Below, in pieces: positions 37,854 through 48,505 of a DNA stretch of 64,000 nucleotides. The stretch is from an uncultured Alphaproteobacteria bacterium (GTDB lineage: Bacteria; Pseudomonadota; Alphaproteobacteria; HIMB59; GCA-002718135): NCBI GenBank assembly GCA_902518895.1, contig CABYHL010000003.1:26196-90195 (forward strand), read 5' to 3'. Each line of letters starts with the position of its first letter. The first letter of the stretch is position 1. Position numbers and translations under genes: made by a program. Below the pieces are notes generated by a model. It was given only the letters and a program-made list of their open reading frames with translations, did not search any database and was not told the origin of the DNA.

Positions 37854-38297
37854 ATGTTCATTGTTTGCTCTAATTGTGAATTCAAGTATTTAGTAAATTC
37901 TGCAGATCTTAAACCAAATGGTAGAATGGTTGAATGCGCAAATTGTAATCATCAATGGTTTCAAGAATTAGATGATACTGACATTACATCATCAGTCCCA
38001 TCTACAACAAAAGAAGAATTAGATAAAAATTTAAAAAATAATAAACAAAAAGAAAAATTAGAGAAAGCTCCAGTCAGAAATTTACCAAGTACAGTTGTAA
38101 GACAAGAAAAACCAAGTGTTGTTAATTCAACTATAGTAATTATTCTAGCTATAGTTGTAATTTTAGCAATATGGATTTATCGATCCTACGGTGTAAATAC
38201 TTTTATTATTATTGATTTCTATATTAGGGAATTTTTCTTTAATTTAAATTTGATAATTTCAGACTTAGCTAAAATTATACACAATACTTTAAATTAG
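37854..38297 (+). CDS. MJ0042-type zinc-ribbon membrane protein
   Basis: MFIVCSNCEFKYLVNSADLKPNGRMVECANCNHQWFQ followed by one TM helix. Confidence 0.8.
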   Translation: MFIVCSNCEFKYLVNSADLKPNGRMVECANCNHQWFQELDDTDITSSVPSTTKEELDKNLKNNKQKEKLEKAPVRNLPSTVVRQEKPSVVNSTIVIILAIVVILAIWIYRSYGVNTFIIIDFYIREFFFNLNLIISDLAKIIHNTLN

Positions 38298-39539
38298 CTA
38301 CAACCAACTCGGAATAATATCAGCTTCAATTGTTTTCTCAATTTTCTCTGGAGAATAAATAATTGCATAATTATCATTGTGTACTAAAATTTCAGAGGGC
38401 AGTGGTCTAGAGTTATAATTTGAAGACATTACTTTTCCATAGGCTCCTGTATTTTTTATAACTAGTAGATTACCAATTTTTTGTTTAGCCAATTTAATAT
38501 TTTTTAAAAAAACATCTGAACTTTCACAAATAGGACCAGCAATAGCATAATCCATAAATTCCTCTGAGTTTACATTTATCGCAGATATTTCATGATATGC
38601 ACCATACATCGCTGGACGTATCAATGTATTCATACCAGCATCAACAATTAAATAATTTATACCTCCATTATTCTTAATTGTAAGAATAGAGGTAACTGTA
38701 ACTCCAGCCTCAGCAATTAAATATCGACCAGGCTCAAACGATAATTCATAGTTTGTTTGCGTAAAACAATTATCAAGCTCTTCTTTTACCTTTTTGATAT
38801 TAAAGTCAGGATCAGAATCTTCATATTTAACATGAAAACCTCCTCCCAAATCTACATGTTTAATATTAATGCCTGATTCAATAAATTTATCTGCAGCCAT
38901 TTTCATTTGAGAAAATGTATTTTTATAGGCCTCATTTTTACTAATTTGACTTCCAATATGACAACTAATACCAATTAAATTTAAACTTTTGCAACTTTTA
39001 ACTAATTTGATAATTTTATCTATGTTATCGAATTCTATACCAAACTTATCAGTTTTTTTTCCTGTTGAAATTTTACTTAAAGTTTCACCATCAACATCTG
39101 GATTAAGTCTAACACCAATATCAACGATTTTATTTTTTTCATTTGCTAAATTATCGAGAAGTTTTATTTCTTCTAAAGATTCAGTATTAATTAACCGTAT
39201 ATTTTTATGTATAGCATAGAGTAAGTCTTGATCAGATTTTCCAACACCTTCAAAAATTATTTTATTTGGATCGAAACCAGCTTCTAAAGCTCTTTTTAAT
39301 TCACCAACTGACACTACATCTGCTCCAATATCTAACGAGTTCATTAATTTCAAAATAGCTTGATTTGAATTAGACTTAATTGAATAAAAAATATTGTTAC
39401 CTAAAATTCCTTTAGTTTTATTAACTTGATTAATAATTTTTTGTTGTGAATACACATAAAAAGGTGTCTGACAAACTTTAACTAAGTCATATAAAGAAGT
39501 TCCCTCAATATACGGGTCATTATTTTTATAAGTGAGCAT
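38298..39539 (-). CDS. lysA: Diaminopimelate decarboxylase
   Basis: YSIKSNSNQAILKLM, VGVRLNPDVDGETLSKISTGKKTDKFG-like, CHIGSQI, PGRYLIAEAG, CESSDVF. Confidence 0.95.
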   Translation of the reverse strand: MLTYKNNDPYIEGTSLYDLVKVCQTPFYVYSQQKIINQVNKTKGILGNNIFYSIKSNSNQAILKLMNSLDIGADVVSVGELKRALEAGFDPNKIIFEGVGKSDQDLLYAIHKNIRLINTESLEEIKLLDNLANEKNKIVDIGVRLNPDVDGETLSKISTGKKTDKFGIEFDNIDKIIKLVKSCKSLNLIGISCHIGSQISKNEAYKNTFSQMKMAADKFIESGINIKHVDLGGGFHVKYEDSDPDFNIKKVKEELDNCFTQTNYELSFEPGRYLIAEAGVTVTSILTIKNNGGINYLIVDAGMNTLIRPAMYGAYHEISAINVNSEEFMDYAIAGPICESSDVFLKNIKLAKQKIGNLLVIKNTGAYGKVMSSNYNSRPLPSEILVHNDNYAIIYSPEKIEKTIEADIIPSWL

Positions 39540-39725
39540 TTATTCAGTGTTTATAATAACGGATTGTTGACGTTTTTTTTCTTCTTCTAATTTCTCTAAA
39601 CAGGCTTCATCACATGGATATGTAATTACCGATTTGTCTACTTGATCTTCTGGTAAACTTAAAGGACCAACTTTACCACAGCTGAAAGTAAACAACAAAA
39701 ATGATAATAATATTAATCTGATCAT
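39540..39725 (-). CDS. Small lipoprotein, LptM/YifL-like
   Basis: Signal peptide with lipobox LFTFSCGKVGPLSLPED, next to lysA. Confidence 0.7.
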   Translation of the reverse strand: MIRLILLSFLLFTFSCGKVGPLSLPEDQVDKSVITYPCDEACLEKLEEEKKRQQSVIINTE

Positions 39726-41107
39726 TATAAGTATTTTTTTATAACAAGTTTTATCATTTTTTTAGTAATTTCAGGAGCCGTACCCCCAAAACTTGATTTT
39801 GATTTAACACTGTTAGTAGTTGATAGCACTTTTTTTGCGTCAGCTGTTATATTTTTGTCAAATTTTTTTAATTCTCCAAGAGATAATGAATCTATGTTTC
39901 TATCTTGTTTTGAACAATAAGAAACAATCTTTCCTGTAACAACATAAGCATCTCTAAATGAATATCTAAGATTTTGAACCAACCAATTAGCCAAATCGGT
40001 AGCGGTTGCATTTGAATTATCAATCAACTCTTTCATTCTAGTTATGTTGAATGTAGATTTTGATAAAATTTCATTCATAACTTTTATACACAAAGATACA
40101 TTGTCGTATGAATTAAATGTTATTTGTTTATCGTCTTGTAAGTCTTTACTATAAGAAAGTGGTAACCCTTTAATAATATTAAGCATTGAACTTAAATTAC
40201 CGATGATAATACTTGTTTTTCCTCTAACAAGCTCTGCACCATCTGGATTTTTTTTCTGAGGCATAATTGAACTACCAGTTGAAAGATCATCTGGTAAATT
40301 GATAAAATTAAATTGTTGATTTGACCAAAGTACTATTTCCTCTGCTATTTTTGATAAATGAACAGCAATTAGTGATAGAACAAATAAAAATTCTATTACA
40401 AAGTCTCTATCTGACACAGTGTCCATAGCATTTTTTGTTGGCTCTCTAAATCCCAACTCTTTAGTTGTATATTTTCTATCAATAGGAAAAGAAGTCCCTG
40501 CAAGTGCAGCTGCACCTAATGGGTTTTCATTAAGACGATATAAACAATCTTCAAGTCTTGTTCTGTCTCTACCAATCATTTCAACGTAAGCTAAAACATG
40601 ATGAGCCAATGTTATTGGTTGAGCAATCTGTAAATGAGTGTAACCTGGCATAATTGTTTCAGTATTTTTTGTTGCAATATTAATTAAAGTTCTCTGAAAT
40701 TTTTTTAGTTCACTATCTAAAATTTTAGTTTCTTTTTTAACCCATAATTTTAAATCAGTTACTACCTGATCATTTCTAGATCTTGCAGTATGAAGCTTTC
40801 CTGCAATTTTTCCAATTTTCTTAAATAATAAACTTTCAATGTTCATATGAATATCTTCAAGTTTTTTTGAAAATACGACCTTGTTTTTTTCAATATCTCT
40901 TTCAATTGCTTTAAGTCCAGAGACTATTGCACTTTGTTCTTTTTTATTTATTATTTTTTGTTTACCGAGCATTCTAGCATGTGCTATTGACCCAGTTATA
41001 TCTTCTTTATACAGACGTTGATCGATATCTATAGACGTATTAATTGCATCTAAAATCTCACTAGGTCCTTTTGAAAAATGGACATTTCTTGAAGGATTTT
41101 TTTTCAT
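39725..41107 (-). CDS. argH: Argininosuccinate lyase
   Basis: HTARSRNDQVVTDLKLW, GYTHLQIAQPITLAHH, TGSSIMPQKKNPDGAELVRGK. Confidence 0.96.
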   Translation of the reverse strand: MKKNPSRNVHFSKGPSEILDAINTSIDIDQRLYKEDITGSIAHARMLGKQKIINKKEQSAIVSGLKAIERDIEKNKVVFSKKLEDIHMNIESLLFKKIGKIAGKLHTARSRNDQVVTDLKLWVKKETKILDSELKKFQRTLINIATKNTETIMPGYTHLQIAQPITLAHHVLAYVEMIGRDRTRLEDCLYRLNENPLGAAALAGTSFPIDRKYTTKELGFREPTKNAMDTVSDRDFVIEFLFVLSLIAVHLSKIAEEIVLWSNQQFNFINLPDDLSTGSSIMPQKKNPDGAELVRGKTSIIIGNLSSMLNIIKGLPLSYSKDLQDDKQITFNSYDNVSLCIKVMNEILSKSTFNITRMKELIDNSNATATDLANWLVQNLRYSFRDAYVVTGKIVSYCSKQDRNIDSLSLGELKKFDKNITADAKKVLSTTNSVKSKSSFGGTAPEITKKMIKLVIKKYL

Positions 41108-41211
41108 TTTGCGCGCCTATAAGAGATATTTATATTAATTTCCACCCTTATGCTTAAATTATTTTCATACGGCAAATTTTTCTTATATAAGCTCACCTTT
41201 ATAGAACTCAC

Positions 41212-43446
41212 ATGAATATTAAAAAAGTAGTAGTAATAGGATCTGGCACTATGGGCAGTGGAATCGCAGCCCAAATAGCAAATGCTAATATTGATGTTAC
41301 ACTTCTAGACTTACCTTCAAAAGAAGGATCTAGAAACCAAATTACAGAAAACGCTAAAGAAAGAATTAAAAAATCACGACCTCCACTTTTAGTAGAAAAA
41401 AACAAAGCAGAATTAATTAAGGTTGGAAATATTGAGGATGACTTTAATGAAGTTGCGGAAGCTGATTGGGTTGTGGAGGCTGTTGTTGAGAGAATAGATA
41501 TTAAACATAACATTTATGATAAAATTCAGACTACAAGAAAGAACAATTCTATAATTTCATCTAATACATCTACAATTCCATTGAAAATCTTATCTGCAAA
41601 TATGTCAGATGAAATGAAAAAAAATTTTTGCATTACCCATTTTTTTAACCCAGTTCGATATATGGCATTGCTAGAGATAGTAACTGAAAAAGCTAATGAC
41701 AATGAAAAAATAAATTTATTAAAACAATTTTGTGATGAAAAACTTGGTAAAGGTGTAATTATTTGTAACGACACTCCAGGATTTATTGGAAACAGAATTG
41801 GAGTTTATGCAATGCAAGTTGCTATGACTGAAGCTTTTAAAATGAAGATATCAATTGAAGAAGCTGATGCAGTATTTGGAAGACCAATGGGTATCCCGAA
41901 GACTGGAATTTTTGGACTATACGATTTAATTGGTATCGATTTGATGGCTGATGTTTTAAAAAGTTTTATCAAAGAACTCCCAAAAGAAGATTCTTTCCAC
42001 GAGGTTGCACAAGAAATTCCATTGGTCACAAAACTTATTGAAACTGGGTATACAGGAAGAAAAGGTAAGGGTGGTTTTTATAGAATGAATAAATCTGATG
42101 GTAAAAAAATTCTTGAAGCAATTAATTTAGAAACTGGCGAGTATCACCCAAGTCAGAAAATTAATTTAGGCATGGGAGATAAAATTGACATAAATAAACT
42201 CATTCAAAGAAAAGACAAATACGGTGAATATGCAAAATCAATTCTGACAAAAGTAATTAGGTATGCTGCATATTTAATCCCTGATGTATCATCAAAATAT
42301 ATAGATATAGATGATGCACTAAGATTAGGTTTTAATTGGACTGTCGGCCCTTTTGAAATGCTTTCAAATATTGATACAAAAAATTTTATTGATCAAAATA
42401 CTGATATTAACTTCTTTAAAGATCTAAAGGGAATTTTTGAATTTAATAAAAGACCTGGATATTTAGATTCAAGTATTGATAATTTAAGATCATTAAATTT
42501 ACAAAAAACTTTTGAGAACCCTTCTGCTAATATTAAAAATGCTTCATTATATCAGGTTGTTGAATTTACTACTAAGGCAAACGCTTTAGATACTGACTCT
42601 ATGTTAGCTTTAAAAGAAGCTGCTCAAAATAATAAAAGCACAATTGTGATTAATGATGCAATGCAATTTTCTGCTGGTGTAAATTTAAATTATGTCATGG
42701 AATTTGCTAAAAATAATGAATGGTCTAAAATTGAAAAATTTATAATTGATTTCCAACAAACGTGTAAAACAATAAAATATGCAGATAAGCCTTTTATTGC
42801 TGCGCCATCAGGACTTGCTATTGGCGGTGGTTTTGAAGTGGTATTGCATTGTGATTATAACGTTGCTCATACAAATGTTGTTCTTGGACTAGTTGAATCT
42901 TTAGTTGGACTTATTCCTGCTGGTGGGGGTTGTAAGGAAATGCTGTGGCGTTGGTTACAAACTCCAGAAGGTAAAGAAAATTCTGAACATGCGTCTATGA
43001 AAGTTTTTGATCTTATTGGTTATGCTATTACTGCTACCTCACCAAATGAAGCGTTGCCAAATCAATTCTTTTTAGAAAAGGATAAGATGGTAATAAATAG
43101 AGACAGACAATTATCAACGGCTATCGATTTATTAAATAATATTGAGGGAGGTTATGAAAAACCTTCTCAACCTAAATTCAATTTAGGCGGTAGTGCTGTC
43201 AGAGATAAAATGTTTGAAAAACTTGAAGCACTATATAATGAAAATAAAATTTTAGACCACGGATTAGAAGTAGGTAAGCAAATTGCTTTTGTACTTAGTG
43301 GTGGAAATACAAATATTGATAATGAATTAAGTGAAGATGATCTTTATAATCTTGAATTGGAAGCTTTCATGAGACTTATCCAGATGCCTAAAACTCAAGA
43401 GCGAATAAAACATACACTTGAAACTGGAAAACCATTAGTAAATTAA
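41212..43446 (+). CDS. 3-hydroxyacyl-CoA dehydrogenase / enoyl-CoA hydratase fusion, dehydrogenase domain first (FadN-like order)
   Basis: VVIGSGTMGSGIAAQIANANIDVTLLD, HFFNPVRYMALLEIV, NDTPGFIGNRI; C-term AIGGGFEVVLHCDYNVAH..LVESLVGLIPAGGGCKEML. Confidence 0.9.
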   Translation: MNIKKVVVIGSGTMGSGIAAQIANANIDVTLLDLPSKEGSRNQITENAKERIKKSRPPLLVEKNKAELIKVGNIEDDFNEVAEADWVVEAVVERIDIKHNIYDKIQTTRKNNSIISSNTSTIPLKILSANMSDEMKKNFCITHFFNPVRYMALLEIVTEKANDNEKINLLKQFCDEKLGKGVIICNDTPGFIGNRIGVYAMQVAMTEAFKMKISIEEADAVFGRPMGIPKTGIFGLYDLIGIDLMADVLKSFIKELPKEDSFHEVAQEIPLVTKLIETGYTGRKGKGGFYRMNKSDGKKILEAINLETGEYHPSQKINLGMGDKIDINKLIQRKDKYGEYAKSILTKVIRYAAYLIPDVSSKYIDIDDALRLGFNWTVGPFEMLSNIDTKNFIDQNTDINFFKDLKGIFEFNKRPGYLDSSIDNLRSLNLQKTFENPSANIKNASLYQVVEFTTKANALDTDSMLALKEAAQNNKSTIVINDAMQFSAGVNLNYVMEFAKNNEWSKIEKFIIDFQQTCKTIKYADKPFIAAPSGLAIGGGFEVVLHCDYNVAHTNVVLGLVESLVGLIPAGGGCKEMLWRWLQTPEGKENSEHASMKVFDLIGYAITATSPNEALPNQFFLEKDKMVINRDRQLSTAIDLLNNIEGGYEKPSQPKFNLGGSAVRDKMFEKLEALYNENKILDHGLEVGKQIAFVLSGGNTNIDNELSEDDLYNLELEAFMRLIQMPKTQERIKHTLETGKPLVN

Positions 43447-43484
43447 ATTAATTTCTTGTAGTATTTGATCCTTTAAGGAAACAG

Positions 43485-45116
43485 ATGAGTAATTTTGATA
43501 CAAACCTAGATAAAAATTCAGCCAATTTTGTTCCACTATCACCATTAAGTTTTATAACTCGCGTGAAAGATATTTATCCAAACTATGACTCTTTAGTTTA
43601 TGGAAAAAGAAGTTACACTTGGCTTGAAACCTATAATCGGTGTACCAAGTTTGCTAGTGCATTAGCAAAAAAAGGAATTACAAAAGGAAGTACCGTTTCA
43701 ATCATAGCGGCAAATACTCCGGAATTATTCGAAGCACATTATTCTATCCCAATGACTGGCGGCGTTATTAATACGATCAATACTAGACTTGATGCAGATA
43801 CAATTGCGTATATTCTAGATCATAGTGATGCAAAGCTTCTTATAACTGATACTCAATTTTCACCTACAATGAAAAAGGCTTTAAAAATATATGGGAAGAA
43901 TATTCCTATTATTGACATTCATGATGATCAGGCAGTTTTTAAAGATGGTGAGGGTGAACAAATTGGAGAAATGACATATGAAGAATTTTTACAAACAGGT
44001 GATGACAATTATAATTGGTCTTTACCTGAAGATGAATGGCAAGCAATCTCACTAAGCTATACATCAGGCACAACTGGTAAACCAAAAGGTGTTGTGTATC
44101 ACCACCGTGGATCATATTTAATGTCTACAGGAAGTGTTACGGCATGGAACATGCCTAATAAATTAACATTTCTTTATACTGTTCCAATGTTCCACTGTAA
44201 CGGATGGGGCTATCCTTGGACAGCCGCTTTAATACATGCAAAGATTATTTGCTGCAGGTACATTGTTGCGAAAGATATTTATAATTTAATAGATAAATAC
44301 AATGTAACTCATTTTGGAGGCGCTCCTATAGTTTTAAGTTTAATTGCTAACGCAGATGAGAGAGATAAAAAGGAAATAAATCATAAAGTGTATGTATTAA
44401 CTGCTGGAGCTCCACCAACGAGTGCAATTCTTGAAAAGATGGATAACTTAGGTTTTGAAGTTATGCATGTATATGGGCTAACTGAAACATATGGCCATAT
44501 TCTTCAATGCGCTTGGAATGAAGAATGGGAATCACAATCAAAATCTGAAAAAGCTGATATTAAAGCAAGACAGGGTGTTCGTTATCCAAATACTGAAGAA
44601 GTTTGTGTCGCAGATCCAGAGACCTATGAAAAAGTTCCAATGGATGGAGAAACTATGGGAGAGATTTTAATTCGAGGAAATGTTGTAATGAAAGGATATT
44701 ACAAAAATAAAGAGGCAACTGAAGCATCCATGAAAAAAGGATGGTTTCACTCTGGTGATTTAGCCGTTGTCTATCCTGATGGATATATTCAAATAAAAGA
44801 TAGATCTAAAGATATTATAATTTCTGGAGGAGAAAATATTTCATCTGTGGAAGTGGAGAATGTTGTTGCAAAACATCCATCTGTTTCCTTGGTTGCAGTA
44901 GTTGCCAAACCAGATGAGAAGTGGGGTGAAACACCATGTGCTTTTGTAGAATTAGCACCTGGAAAAAATGCCACAGAAGAGGATATAATTCAGTTTTGTA
45001 AAGAAAATATGGCTGGATTTAAAAGACCAAAGCATGTAATCTTTGGTGAATTACCAAAAACTTCAACAGGGAAGATACAAAAGTTTGAATTAAGAACAAA
45101 AGCAAAGGAGTTATAA
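43485..45116 (+). CDS. AMP-dependent acyl-CoA synthetase/ligase
   Basis: YTSGTTGKPKGVVYHHRG, YGLTETYG, GWFHSGDLAVVYPDGYIQIKDRSKDIIISGGENISSVEVE, KTSTGKIQK. Confidence 0.9.
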   Translation: MSNFDTNLDKNSANFVPLSPLSFITRVKDIYPNYDSLVYGKRSYTWLETYNRCTKFASALAKKGITKGSTVSIIAANTPELFEAHYSIPMTGGVINTINTRLDADTIAYILDHSDAKLLITDTQFSPTMKKALKIYGKNIPIIDIHDDQAVFKDGEGEQIGEMTYEEFLQTGDDNYNWSLPEDEWQAISLSYTSGTTGKPKGVVYHHRGSYLMSTGSVTAWNMPNKLTFLYTVPMFHCNGWGYPWTAALIHAKIICCRYIVAKDIYNLIDKYNVTHFGGAPIVLSLIANADERDKKEINHKVYVLTAGAPPTSAILEKMDNLGFEVMHVYGLTETYGHILQCAWNEEWESQSKSEKADIKARQGVRYPNTEEVCVADPETYEKVPMDGETMGEILIRGNVVMKGYYKNKEATEASMKKGWFHSGDLAVVYPDGYIQIKDRSKDIIISGGENISSVEVENVVAKHPSVSLVAVVAKPDEKWGETPCAFVELAPGKNATEEDIIQFCKENMAGFKRPKHVIFGELPKTSTGKIQKFELRTKAKEL

Positions 45117-46426
45117 TGGATCCAAAAACTTATAAATTTGACACACTCAGTCTACATGCTGGTTATCAACCAAGTAAAAACGCTGGCTCAAGACAAGTTC
45201 CAATTTATCAAACAACTTCATATATGTTCGATGATGTTGATCATGCGGCAGCACTTTTTAATTTAGAAAGAGGTGGTCATATTTATAGTCGTATGTCCAA
45301 CCCAACAGTACAAGTCCTAGAAGAAAGAGTTTGTGCTCTTGAAGGAGGAACAGCTGCTCTTGCAACTGCATCTGGAATGAGTGCAATTTTTTTAACTATT
45401 ATGACTCTTTGTAACGCTGGCGATCACATGGTTGTTTCTTCTCAGCTTTACGGTGGAACAGTAAATTTATTTAGATTAACACTTCCTAAGTTTGGTATTA
45501 AAACAACTTTTGTAAAACCAAGAGATACAGAAGGTTTTAAAAAAGCTATTCAACCAAATACTAAAGGTATTTTTGGTGAGCTTGTTGGTAATCCTGGTAA
45601 TGAATTAATGAACATGCCTGAAGTTTCAAACATAGCAAAAGAAGCAGGTATCCCACTAATAATTGACAGTACTTATCAAACTCCTTATTTGTGCAGACCT
45701 TTTGAACACGGAGCTGACCTTGTTGTACACTCACTAACTAAATGGATGAGTGGCAATGGTTCTTCAATGGCAGGAATATTAGTTGAAGGTGGAACTTTTG
45801 ATTGGATGCAAAATGATAAATTTCCTTCTATGACAGAACCTTACGAGGGCTATCATGGACTATCATTTGCAGAAGAATTTGGTCCAACAGCTTTTACAAT
45901 GATGGCAAGAGCTGAGGGTATGAGAGATATGGGGCCTTGTTTAGCTCCTCAAAATGCTTGGAATATTTTACATGGTTTAGAAACTCTTTCTCTTCGAATG
46001 GAAAAACATTGTTCTAATGCTTTGAAAATGGTTGAGTATTTATCAAATCATGAGAGTGTTGCTTGGGTTTCACATGCTAGCGCACCAGGACATCCAGATA
46101 AAGAACTTGCAGAAAAAATTCTTCCTAAAGGAACTGGGTCAATGATTGCCTTTGGAATTAAAGGTGGAAAAGAAGCAGGTGCTGCTTTTATTAATAATGT
46201 TAAACTTGCGTCACATTTAGCAAATGTTGGTGATGCAAGAACACTAGTTATACACCCAGCATCTGCAACACACTCACAAATGGATGAGGCAACTTTAAAA
46301 TTTGCTGGATTATCTCATGATATGATTAGATTATCTGTTGGCTTAGAAGACTTTGAAGATATTGTAAACGATTTCGAAGATGGATTCAGAGCTGCAAAAA
46401 AACCTCGTTTAGTTGCAAACAAATAA
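45116..46426 (+). CDS. metY: O-acetylhomoserine sulfhydrylase / Cys-Met metabolism PLP enzyme
   Basis: DTLSLHAGYQP, QVPIYQTTSYMFDD, GHIYSRMSNPTVQVLEERVCALEGG, VVHSLTKWMSGNG, HPASATHSQM. Confidence 0.9.
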   Translation: MDPKTYKFDTLSLHAGYQPSKNAGSRQVPIYQTTSYMFDDVDHAAALFNLERGGHIYSRMSNPTVQVLEERVCALEGGTAALATASGMSAIFLTIMTLCNAGDHMVVSSQLYGGTVNLFRLTLPKFGIKTTFVKPRDTEGFKKAIQPNTKGIFGELVGNPGNELMNMPEVSNIAKEAGIPLIIDSTYQTPYLCRPFEHGADLVVHSLTKWMSGNGSSMAGILVEGGTFDWMQNDKFPSMTEPYEGYHGLSFAEEFGPTAFTMMARAEGMRDMGPCLAPQNAWNILHGLETLSLRMEKHCSNALKMVEYLSNHESVAWVSHASAPGHPDKELAEKILPKGTGSMIAFGIKGGKEAGAAFINNVKLASHLANVGDARTLVIHPASATHSQMDEATLKFAGLSHDMIRLSVGLEDFEDIVNDFEDGFRAAKKPRLVANK

Positions 46427-47242
46427 ATGAAGTTTAAAGTTCGCGGAATTGATACGTTTGCCTCCACTGGAGGCAGACCTTTTGATAAAAATAAACCCCT
46501 TATAATCTTCGTTCACGGCAGTGGACTAAGTCACATGGTTTGGGTTTTACAAACACGCTACTTTGCATTCCGTGGATATAGCGTTTTAGCCGTTGATTTA
46601 CCAGGTCACGGACTTTCTTCTGGTGAAAGTTTAAAAACTATTGAAGAAATGGGAAACTGGGTTGGTGATGTAATTGGAGCAGTTGGATGTAAAGAAGCTT
46701 CACTTGTTGGACATTCTCAAGGATGTCTTGTAACAATGGAATGTGTTGCTCAACACCCAGAAAAAATTAAAACGTTAACTCTTATGGGTGGCGCATCTGC
46801 AATTCCAATGAATCCTGAACTATTAAGGCTTGCTGAAGAGAGTAATCCTAAGGCTGTTGATCTTATGATGGATTTTGCGCACGGGCCTGCAGGACATTTT
46901 GGAGGTCACCCTGTTCCTGGCTTATATCACCTAAATGTTGGTTCTATGATAGTTCAAAATAAAGAAATTAAAGATACCTTAGGTGTGGATTTTAGAGCAT
47001 GCGATAATTATAAAAACGGACCTGAGATTGCTAAAAAATTAGATTTACCAACTCTCTCTATATTAGGTGCACAAGATAGAATGTGCCGTTTAAAAGATGG
47101 AAAAATTCTTGCTGATTATATTAAAGGCTCGGAAGTAAAGATTATTGAAGATTGTGGTCATATGATGCTCCTAGAAGAAGCAGATCAAACATTAGAAATT
47201 CTAAAGAAGTTCATAGCTGAACATTATCCGTTACCCAGTTAA
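46427..47242 (+). CDS. Alpha/beta hydrolase
   Basis: FVHGSGLSHMVW, LVGHSQGCLV, DCGHMMLLEE catalytic His region. Confidence 0.85.
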   Translation: MKFKVRGIDTFASTGGRPFDKNKPLIIFVHGSGLSHMVWVLQTRYFAFRGYSVLAVDLPGHGLSSGESLKTIEEMGNWVGDVIGAVGCKEASLVGHSQGCLVTMECVAQHPEKIKTLTLMGGASAIPMNPELLRLAEESNPKAVDLMMDFAHGPAGHFGGHPVPGLYHLNVGSMIVQNKEIKDTLGVDFRACDNYKNGPEIAKKLDLPTLSILGAQDRMCRLKDGKILADYIKGSEVKIIEDCGHMMLLEEADQTLEILKKFIAEHYPLPS

Positions 47243-47277
47243 TAAATTTTAAAAATTTTTAATAATTAATATATCTT

Positions 47278-47463
47278 CTATTGCTGATTTTCTTCTTTAT
47301 CAGGTCTTGTAAGTTCTTCGAGTTTACGCATTTCCTCTTCCATTTTAAGCTTTTCTTGCTCTTCGCGTTTCTTCTTACGTTCCTCAGCTTTCATTTTAAG
47401 CTTTAACTCTTTTTGCATTTTGCGGTCTCCCGCTCTTGATTTGTGATTAAAATGGATTCCCAT
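47278..47463 (-). CDS. Small charged protein, hypothetical
   Basis: 61 aa Lys/Glu-rich; MGIHFNHKSRAGDRKMQKELKLKMKAEERKKKREEQEK; intergenic on both sides, no competing ORF. Confidence 0.55.
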   Translation of the reverse strand: MGIHFNHKSRAGDRKMQKELKLKMKAEERKKKREEQEKLKMEEEMRKLEELTRPDKEENQQ

Positions 47464-47513
47464 AATGAGCGTGTATATACTAAAAATTTAATGATTTATC
47501 TAGACTCTAAATT

Positions 47514-47708
47514 TTAATTTCTGGCAAGCCAGACAATAACGACAAAAACAAATATAGCTATAGCTTGAAAAAGTACTCTTAAACGCATTAGCTTATTACT
47601 ATGATTTTTATTAAGTTTGCCATTTACAGCCATTGCTATGACCCCAATGACTACGACTGCTAGAGTTGCAGCCATAAATAAAACTAGCACTATTTGCATT
47701 GTACCCAT
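47514..47708 (-). CDS. Two-TM small membrane protein (HIG1-domain/twin transmembrane-like)
   Basis: Two TM helices flanking NKNHSNKLMRLRVLFQAIAI. Confidence 0.75.
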   Translation of the reverse strand: MGTMQIVLVLFMAATLAVVVIGVIAMAVNGKLNKNHSNKLMRLRVLFQAIAIFVFVVIVWLARN

Positions 47709-47736
47709 ATATCTATCTATATAAAACTTTTATTGA

Positions 47737-48441
47737 ATGAAGCAAGAATTCATACATAAGGTCAGTATGGACAATATATTATTAGGCCCATCAATATCAA
47801 AACACGATAAACCTAAGAAATTAATGGTAATGCTTCATGGTTATGGTGACAATGCTGCTAATTTTATTCATTTAGCAGAACCTTTAGACCAAGATGAATG
47901 GGGAATGCATTATGTAGCTTTAAATGCACCAAGTATTATGCCTGGCAATCCAATGGGTTATCAATGGTTTGATTTATATTTGAACGGTGTTTATATTTCT
48001 GATGTTGGTCCAAAAGAATTTGAAAATGTTAGAAATTTAATAAATGAAAATGTTAAAAAAATTTCTAATACGATATCTCTTCTTACAAATGATTTAAACA
48101 TAGAGATGAGTGATTGTTTTGTTATGGGTTTTTCTCAAGGAGGCATAATGGCTTTTGAATTGGGTCAATCTCTTAATCAAAAATTAGCTGGCATAGCAAT
48201 TATTTCTTCAAGAATAATTTCAAGAGAATTTGTTCCAAAAAATTCATTTTTAGAAACACCAATATTTATTTCACATGGTGGACTAGATAATGTGCTACCT
48301 GTTTCAAATTTCAATCAATCAGTTGAAATTCTAAAAAAATATAATTTTAAATTTGTATCTCACCTTTTACCAAATGATGAGCATACTATGTCGCAAGAAA
48401 CAATAACTTTATTCCAAAACTTTATTAAAAAAAATATTTAA
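47737..48441 (+). CDS. Phospholipase/carboxylesterase family alpha/beta hydrolase
   Basis: LMVMLHGYGDNAANF, VMGFSQGGIMAFELG, HGGLDNVLPV. Confidence 0.88.
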   Translation: MKQEFIHKVSMDNILLGPSISKHDKPKKLMVMLHGYGDNAANFIHLAEPLDQDEWGMHYVALNAPSIMPGNPMGYQWFDLYLNGVYISDVGPKEFENVRNLINENVKKISNTISLLTNDLNIEMSDCFVMGFSQGGIMAFELGQSLNQKLAGIAIISSRIISREFVPKNSFLETPIFISHGGLDNVLPVSNFNQSVEILKKYNFKFVSHLLPNDEHTMSQETITLFQNFIKKNI

Positions 48442-48505
48442 AGTAATCGAATCTTAATATTATATTACTATTTTAATAATATGACTTGGGTGAGTAGAAA
48501 ATAAA

